This document shows positions 58,207 through 64,000 of a stretch of DNA of 64,000 bases, piece by piece (position 1 is the first letter of the stretch; each line of letters starts with the position of its first letter). The translations under genes were made by a program, and so were the position numbers. The stretch comes from Thermothelomyces thermophilus ATCC 42464 (taxonomy: Eukaryota > Ascomycota > Sordariomycetes > Sordariales > Chaetomiaceae), in the NCBI RefSeq assembly GCF_000226095.1, contig NC_016472.1, positions 6,634,001 through 6,698,000 of the forward strand. Reading direction: 5' to 3'. The notes below the pieces were generated by a model, which had not been told where the DNA came from, searched no databases, and saw only the letters and a program-made list of their open reading frames with translations.

Positions 58207-58864
58207 TCACCCGACCCGCTCTCCCTTCGCCCCATCCCGATTCGCCCTCCAGACGCCCTCGCCGCCCTCAAACTCCTCGCGCTTCCACACCTCCACCCGT
58301 GCCTTGCACTCCTCGAGCGCCTCCTCGCCGGCGCGCCAGGCGGCCTGCCGATGGGGCGCCGACACGGCGATGAGGATGCTCTCCTCGCCGACGGGCACCA
58401 CGCCGAGGCGGTGGACCATGGCGATGCCCTTGAGCCCGTGCTTGGCCCGCAGCGCGGCGGCAATGTCCTGCATGGTCCGCAGCGCGAGCGGCGCGTACGC
58501 CGTGTACTGGAGCTCCTTGACCGGCTCGTTGTCGAACGAGTCCCGGGTCGTGCCTGCAGCCGAGTCGCAAGTCGTGCGTGTTGGTCGGGTCTGTCCTGTC
58601 TGATTATTCCAAGGAGACCAAAAGGGAAGGGCGGGGGGGAAAGGGGGAGGAGAAAGGGAGAAGCAAGAAGAGAATGAGGGGAAGGGGGGAGGGGAGGGGT
58701 TGAGGCGGACCTGCAAAGAGGACGATGGCGCCTGCTTGGGGGGAGCGCACGCGATCCATGACGGATTGAATATTGAGCGGCGAAGAGGTCAGGGCGATGT
58801 AGCAGCCCTCCTGGGAGAGGGAGGAGACTTGGGTCTGCGGGGTGTCGGTGGTTGTGGTGGCCAT
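58207..58864 (-). CDS. cnxH: molybdopterin synthase catalytic (large) subunit, MoaE/MOCS2B family
   Basis: Minus strand, join of 58864-58711 and 58553-58207, with a 157-nt intron (GTCCGC...GCAG, an unusual but workable donor, phase 1); 166 residues, close to the family norm of about 150. The enzyme adds two sulfurs to precursor Z (cPMP) to make molybdopterin, with the small subunit carrying the thiocarboxylate, in the cytosol; it is needed for nitrate reductase and other Mo enzymes. Seen: the GTTRDSF motif formed across the splice (52-58), a Y-x-AY-x-PLA-like segment (68-75), MVHRLG with the conserved His-Arg (97-102), and WKREEF with the catalytic Lys region (141-146). A longer upstream frame exists, but MATTTT has the better context and fits the family length. 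The Aspergillus gene is cnxH. Confidence 0.9.
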
Positions 58865-59786
58865 GGTCGGTGGAGGTATGGTTGGTTGCTCAGTCCAACC
58901 TAAGCCAACGAACGATCGGGTCGGGTGCGGTTGTTGGAGTGGTTTAGAAATGACCGTGAGGGACCTCAGGCTACCTATAACTTGGTACTCCAAGGCGTGC
59001 CTTGGCCTGCACCTGGAGAGGTTGACAAGCTGGCACTTGGCTGTTGTTGTCACAAATGCCTGCGGGCGGGACCTCGTCCGTGTAGAAGGGTTTAGGTCCA
59101 CCTTTGCTAGTGCAAGAGACTGAATCACGAAGCTGTGATTCTGAGATAACGGAGGTCTTCCAGCGGTCTATTACCGGTTATAAGGTGTAGAGGCACACCT
59201 AGCGGATGTGCACGAGCGCGAGGAACGGGGGACGTGGAAGGGTGAGTGATTGCACGCAAATCTTAGAACTAAGCGGCTGCGAATAGGGGACTTGGCGTGT
59301 ATTCCTGCGTCTTTTTTTTTTTTTGTTTTTCCCTTTGTTTGCTTCTCGAAATTTTGAAGCATCAAGCAGAGTTCCCTAACAGGCAGTCCGATCGTTACTT
59401 TCCTTTCATCTTCACAGCTCCCACTTCAACCGTCGTTCACACAGCAAGTTGTCAAGAGCGATCCACTCCATTACCGTTATCGGAACCAAGGCATATCACA
59501 CTGTACTATGGTAATTGATTGGGCCCCCGGCAGAACTTCGGCAGTCGCAGTCAACGCTGGCGGGCATCCCACCTAACGGGCTTGACAAAGTGAGCTTCAG
59601 TACCGCCTGTATCCACATCCAAGTCCTCAATCCTTTTGTCTTTCGAACCCTTCGGTTGCAATTTGCAGCCAGATTTCCTGTGCGCAGCTGCAGGTTTACT
59701 TAGAGGGAAGGCGGATCGCATCCGCAAGACCGCTCTCTTACCGATTTCGCCGCTCCCTCTCCTCCCGTCCTCCGCGATCGCCAGCA
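58865..59786. other. divergent promoter region
   Basis: 922 bp between the start codons of the molybdopterin synthase gene (minus) and the RNA-binding protein gene (plus). It contains a T-run (59311-59330) and no other recognisable site. It must hold both promoters and 5' UTRs. Confidence 0.6.
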
Positions 59787-62755
59787 ATGTACCAAAGCGT
59801 ACATCGTTCGGCGTCGCGCGATGGCGCCGGCTACCGCGACCGTGACCGCGACCGCGACCGCGATCGCCGCAGTCGCAGCCCCTATGCCCGCCGCTTCGAC
59901 GACAGAGACGGCGACTACCGGCGGTCGAGGAAGGGTACTATAGCCCGCACGATGAACCTTGGCGATGGCATTGCTTGAGTGCTTTCGATTGTCTGTCGGT
60001 CGAGCTGGAATTGGCTAACTTTGGGCTCTCCTCCCCCTCGCTGCCACCAAAAGATCCTCCAGATCCTCCAAGAGACTTGAACTACGATGACGGCGACGGT
60101 GCAGACGACCACCCTGGGACCGGGCGGAACCGCTACCGTGCACCAAGAGACCGGTATTACGAGAACGACGACCCCGCTCGAGCGTAGGTCCAACCTATAC
60201 CTCCTTTTCTCCTCTGTTGCTCTCGGCATTTTCAAGTACCAACCATAAGTTGTCTGCAGAGGCCACGTGGATCAGCATCCTTTTCGGGGTTCTGGCGGGT
60301 ATCGGAGCTCCGCATCTGATCATCGTGGGTCTGGTCAACATCATGATAGACGTCACCTAGATCGCCGACATTTAGGTGACTCAGGGCGTGCTATTGTCCT
60401 AAACGGCCTTCCTGAGGATGCCACCGAGCGAGATATCCTCTACGGTCTCGACTATATTACTAGGGACCGCCACTTCTCGAGCGATAAGGTGAGAATCGCT
60501 CGGGTTCGTAACGACCACAACGGTTAGCACCACCCGCCTGCCACGCCACAACACCCTTCAATTGCTCACTCTTACAGGCGGTCGCTGTGCCCTTGTCGAG
60601 TTTCATCGTCGATCGGACGCCGAATACTTCTATGACCGATACTACCCCGACGTCTCCTTCCCCCTGGAACATTCCCGCGGCATCGATTCTGAGCCCATCA
60701 CAGCGGGAGTCACCATTCCAGACAACGGCGACGATATGGACTCGGCGCGTGACTCACGCAGGGACGACGACGGTTGGCAATGCGTCAAGGTAAGCACCCC
60801 TCACCCCTTCAACCCCTCGCGCCCTCCGCAAAGTGTCCCTGGCAGAGGCTAAACAATCAAAAGTGTGGCATTGTCAACTACCCCCACCGAGCTCTCTGTT
60901 TCAAATGCAAAACCGAACGACCTGGTAAGCAGTTCTGCGGCCTTATTCCCGTCGTCTGCTCTACTTGCTAACCCGAGCAGAAGATGATTATGGCGATTCC
61001 GGTCCCGTCTTAACCGGTGAAACGGACGAGTGCCCGCAGCAGACTCCGTCTCAATATGTCGTCGTCCGGGACCTGGAAGGATCCGTTACCGAGGAGGTTC
61101 TCGCCAAAGGTGTCATGAAGCTGTTTGTCGAAAATTCGGAGCCCGCAAAAGAAGCCCCCAGCTGCACCAATAAGCTCAAATCGACAGCTCCCACAAACAG
61201 CACGGCTGGCCTCGGGGCGAAGCCTGGCTCGCTTCGTCGCGTTTTCCTAATGCGTGACCGCAAGACGAACCAGTCCTGGAGGTACGGGTTCGCCGAGTTT
61301 GCGACTGTCGAAGACGCCATAGCCGCCGTTGCGAAGTTCCGGGCGTCTCCGAGATTTACGATTGCTTCCAAACCCGTCGTGGTAGCTTTCATCCATACTG
61401 GCGTCTTCATTCCTGCCTTTGACACTCCGGCAACCGAGAATCCGGAGTACTCGTTCACTCCCATCTACAATCCGGCCGTGCGCGTCAAGTACTGGGATGA
61501 ACGGGTTTACCCCAGCGTCCGCGTCGTATCGACCGACCCGCTCCCGAGCGCGCCGGCCCCCGACCGCACTGCCGGCAGCGACGACGGCACCAAGTCTCGG
61601 CCTTCAAAGAAAGTGAAAACCGCCAAGGAGTCAGCCCCCGTCGCCAAGGTATCCATGATACCTCAGGTGCAGCTGTGGGCCAAGGCGTCGGCCCAGCTGC
61701 ACGGCTCCAAACCGGTCACCGACGCTGCGTCGCCCTCCTCCCGAGAGCTCGAAGAGGTCAAGCTGGCTGTGACCCGTGGTGCTTCCGGCGAGGCCGAGGA
61801 AACTCAGCAAGACGGGCCGGTTACCCCGCAATGGGCTGATCGGTATCTCTCCTATGCCGACTGGGACGCCCTGGCCTGTCTTGCTTGCGGCTGGGAGCCG
61901 CCCACCCAGGCGGAGATTGATGAGCGCGGCTGGCCCCAGACCAGGGCCGACCTCCTCATAGAACATGAGGGGCGCGCCCACCAATTCTTTCGTGACGAGC
62001 AGGCCAAGGAAAAAGCCGCGGCGGCTCTTGCCGCTCTGGGTAGGGAGCCTCGCCAGGTTCTTCGCCGCACCCCGCGTCTCAGGTCTGAGCGCCTGCCCGT
62101 CTACAAGTCCTACGCTGACCTCGATCGTTTGCGCTGCGTCCTCTGCAAACGCATATTCAAGGAGGCCAGGCTGGTCTGGCTGCACGAGCAGCAGAGCGAG
62201 TTACACAAGCGCATGCTAGCCGACCCGCAGAATCGGGCGCGCGCAGCGGACGAGTTCAAGCGGATGGGCAAGAAGATGTGCATCGTCGAACCTGACGCCG
62301 AGTTCAAGCGGCTTTGGGAACTGCAGCGCGCTCGCTTCGCGCAGCCGCAGTACCGCGATCGGGCGCTCGAGCGACGGAGGGCGTTTGGCCAGCCGAAGCA
62401 ACCCGTGGCCGTGCCGTCAACCGCCGCCGCCTCCGTTCCGGAGAAACGCAAGGAGCCCGCCGCCGCAACGGCGGACAGCGACGCCAAAGACCAACAGCCC
62501 GCTGCCAAGAAGTCCAAGGGCGCCGGCATGCTCGCCAAGATGGGCTGGACCGAGGGCGCAGGGCTCGGCGCCGAGGGTGCCGGCAGGACCGAGGCCATCT
62601 CGACCGAGGTGTATGCCCCTGGCGTGGGCCTGGGCGCCGAGGGTGGTAAGCTGGGCGATGCGAGCGAGGAGGCAGCGAGGAAGACGCGGGGCGATTTTGC
62701 ATCATTTGTGCAAAAGACAAAGGAGAGGGCCAGGGAGCGGTTCGAGAAGATGTGA
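59787..62755 (+). CDS. RBM5/RBM10-like splicing factor (RRM, RanBP2 zinc finger, RRM, C2H2, G-patch)
   Basis: Six exons: 59787-59934, 60054-60183, 60260-60522, 60578-60789, 60864-60924, 60981-62755; introns of 119, 76, 55, 74 and 56 nt; 862 residues. Proteins of this build act in the nucleus in early spliceosome assembly and alternative splicing. The N-terminus is rich in Arg-Asp repeats and RS. RRM1 spans about 137-212 (AIVLNGLP, GGRCALVEF). A RanBP2-type finger with W247, C249, C252, N256, C263, C266 is split by an intron. RRM2 spans about 296-411 (YVVVRDL, WRYGFAEF) with a long insert. Two Cys/His finger-like motifs follow (C571-C574-H600-H605 and C657-C660-H673-H680), then a G-patch at about 782-826 (GMLAKMGWTEGAGLG). 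A clear OCRE repeat is not seen. The second and third donors (GTAGGT, GTTAGC) were chosen because they keep frame and domains. Confidence 0.88.
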
Positions 62756-62771
62756 TGTTCTCTCGTTACTG

Positions 62772-62894
62772 CCCCCCCCTCTCTCTCTCTCTCTCTCTCT
62801 CCCCCTCTCTCTCTCTCCCCCTCTCTCTCTCTCCCCCTCTCTCTCTCTCCCCCTCTCTCTCTCTCCCCCCCTCTCTCTCCCCCCCCCCCCCCCC
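62772..62894 (+). repeat. CT/C microsatellite behind the splicing-factor gene
   Basis: A (CT)n tract interrupted by C4-C6 blocks in a near-regular pattern, ending in a C-run. It begins 16 nt after the stop codon, so it probably lies in the 3' UTR. Confidence 0.95.
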
Positions 62895-63129
62895 GCGATA
62901 CCATGTATTACTAAACCCTCCTCGACAGGGGGAAAAGCGACGCCAATCGCAGAGCTCACCTGCACACGTGCTCCGCGACGAGCTCTGCCGGTATGTATGG
63001 CGGCTGGGTCACATCGTCGTCAGATGCAGATTGAAGCTGTCGACATGTCTCAACCTAAACTCTCCCCCCCCCCCCCCCCCCGCGATACCATGTATTACTA
63101 AACCCTCCTCGACAGGGGGAAAAGCGACG
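62895..63129 (+). repeat. 48-bp direct duplication, each copy behind a C-run
   Basis: The same 48 bases (GCGATACCATGTATT... to ...AAAGCGACG) occur at 62895-62942 and 63082-63129, each preceded by a run of 14 or more C. The 139 bp between them are unique. Confidence 0.93.
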
Positions 63130-64000
63130 TTTTTTTCTTTTTTTTTGCTGGTTTTTGTACGGCGGGTTGAGGCGGCGCATCAGGTATCATATACCCCGTA
63201 GCCCGAGGGCTTGATCATTCATGTAGATGTCTTGCAATTATACGGAGGCTGTCTATGAGCGCCTGTTATGTTTGGAATACTCGAAGCTTGCGGGTCAAGG
63301 TTGCAACCACTTGTAACGTCTTGGACGTCACTACGTGCCTTCTGAGTTTGGTGGCACGTAATATGATTCTACGTTGATCATTGGTACCGGGGTGTCGAAA
63401 GTTACCTGGCTCGAGCAATAAATACTTTCGTGCTCTTCGAGACACAACTTGTCATCTTGGCAGAATTGGAGCCTGGCTTCCTAATTATTCCTGACTATTA
63501 CTCCCAACGGGGGTGCGAGAAAGAAAGCGAGATTATCACTATCACGACTAGATAACGGTGTGATTGAATCTTCTAGGCAGACGGGGGTTGTTTACTCTTG
63601 TTTGAGTCCTCCGCGTCTCACGCGATATATCTGTCATCTTATGCTGGTTATAGCAGCGCCCACGAGTCTGATCAGCCGCACTGGCCGCTCCGAGTTTCCT
63701 GGGGAAGCTTTCGGAAGTGATCTTCCCCACGATACTCGGAGAGTTAAGACACACGAAACGGGCGCTTGTCTGCGGCCTGTGTGTCTCGGTTGCGAGTGTG
63801 AGACAAGAGTGTGAGACAGAGTTGTTTGTGGAGCAACTTGGGGGGGGGGGGGGGTTGAAATGACATCACGGCGTAGGTCATCCTTGGTTGGGAATCAGCA
63901 TAGAAGACGTTGGTTTTTGATCTTGTTACATTTTGCAGTACTCTAGAGACCATACCTGCCCAGTAGAGCTCAATTCTTTTTATTTTTTATTTTTTATTTT
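63130..64000. other. right-end intergenic DNA
   Basis: No gene is supported on either strand. There is a G15 run at 63840-63854 and an ATTTTT repeat from about 63974 to the window end. GC content is lower than in the genes but shows no RIP-like stop pattern or repeat homology. Confidence 0.55.

Noticed and set aside
58865-59128. Upstream extension of the molybdopterin synthase N-terminus by 88 residues
   Set aside because: The extra part has no similarity to the family, would make the protein far longer than usual, and the internal ATG context is good. A transit peptide is not expected for this cytosolic enzyme.
60488-60493. GTGAGA as the donor of intron 3 in the splicing-factor gene
   Set aside because: It fits the donor consensus but would delete the RRM1 strand KVRIARVRND and break the frame; the donor at 60523 keeps both.

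Overview
The window is nuclear DNA of a filamentous ascomycete (Pezizomycotina). Three things show this: short GT-AG introns in the host genes, a tRNA-Pro with an intron beside the anticodon, and repeat-induced point mutation (RIP). Nearly every repeat copy differs from its intact relative by C-to-T or G-to-A changes, mostly at CpA/TpG, which turn CAG, CAA and TGG codons into stops.

Positions 1-51089 are one AT-rich transposon island. Its frame is a single old Ty1/copia element on the + strand, seen as three pieces (13030-14428, 26451-27145, 49734-51089) that ends 8 bp before a tRNA-Pro gene. Ty3/gypsy chromoviruses of one family have inserted into it, and five-base target duplications prove most of the nesting. 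G1 (1-5824) sits in the 5' LTR of G2 (5825-13029). G3 (14429-26450) is flanked by TTAGT. GC (27146-49733, minus strand) is flanked by ATTAG. GA (34187-49385, minus strand) is flanked by CAGGT and lies in the 5' LTR of GC. G-int (37547-45142, + strand) is flanked by ATTTC and lies in the RT region of GA. G-int has two 448-bp LTRs that look identical, open gag and pol frames and no RIP, so it is very young.

G-int is the most informative object. Its RNA appears to be self-primed, as in Tf1: 11 nt in the LTR match the complement of the site just after the LTR, and G3 carries a co-varying pair. Pol is apparently made by -1 frameshifting at G GGA AAC followed by a GC hairpin. Pol ends in a chromodomain with a complete aromatic cage. 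On the opposite strand, overlapping the end of pol, lies a spliced gene for a 196-residue protein with a Zn(II)2Cys6-type cysteine pattern and a coiled coil. Divergent versions of this antisense gene occur in the same place in the other elements, linked to three different U3 types (A, B, C). This is the best candidate for an undescribed system.

From 51098 the DNA is ordinary and gene-rich: tRNA-Pro(AGG), a 3.3-kb stretch with no supported gene, an oligopeptide transporter (OPT family, four exons, 802 aa), the molybdopterin synthase large subunit on the minus strand (two exons, 166 aa), and an RBM5/RBM10-like splicing factor (six exons, 862 aa). A CT/C microsatellite and a 48-bp direct duplication follow its stop codon. 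The last 0.9 kb holds no gene I can support.
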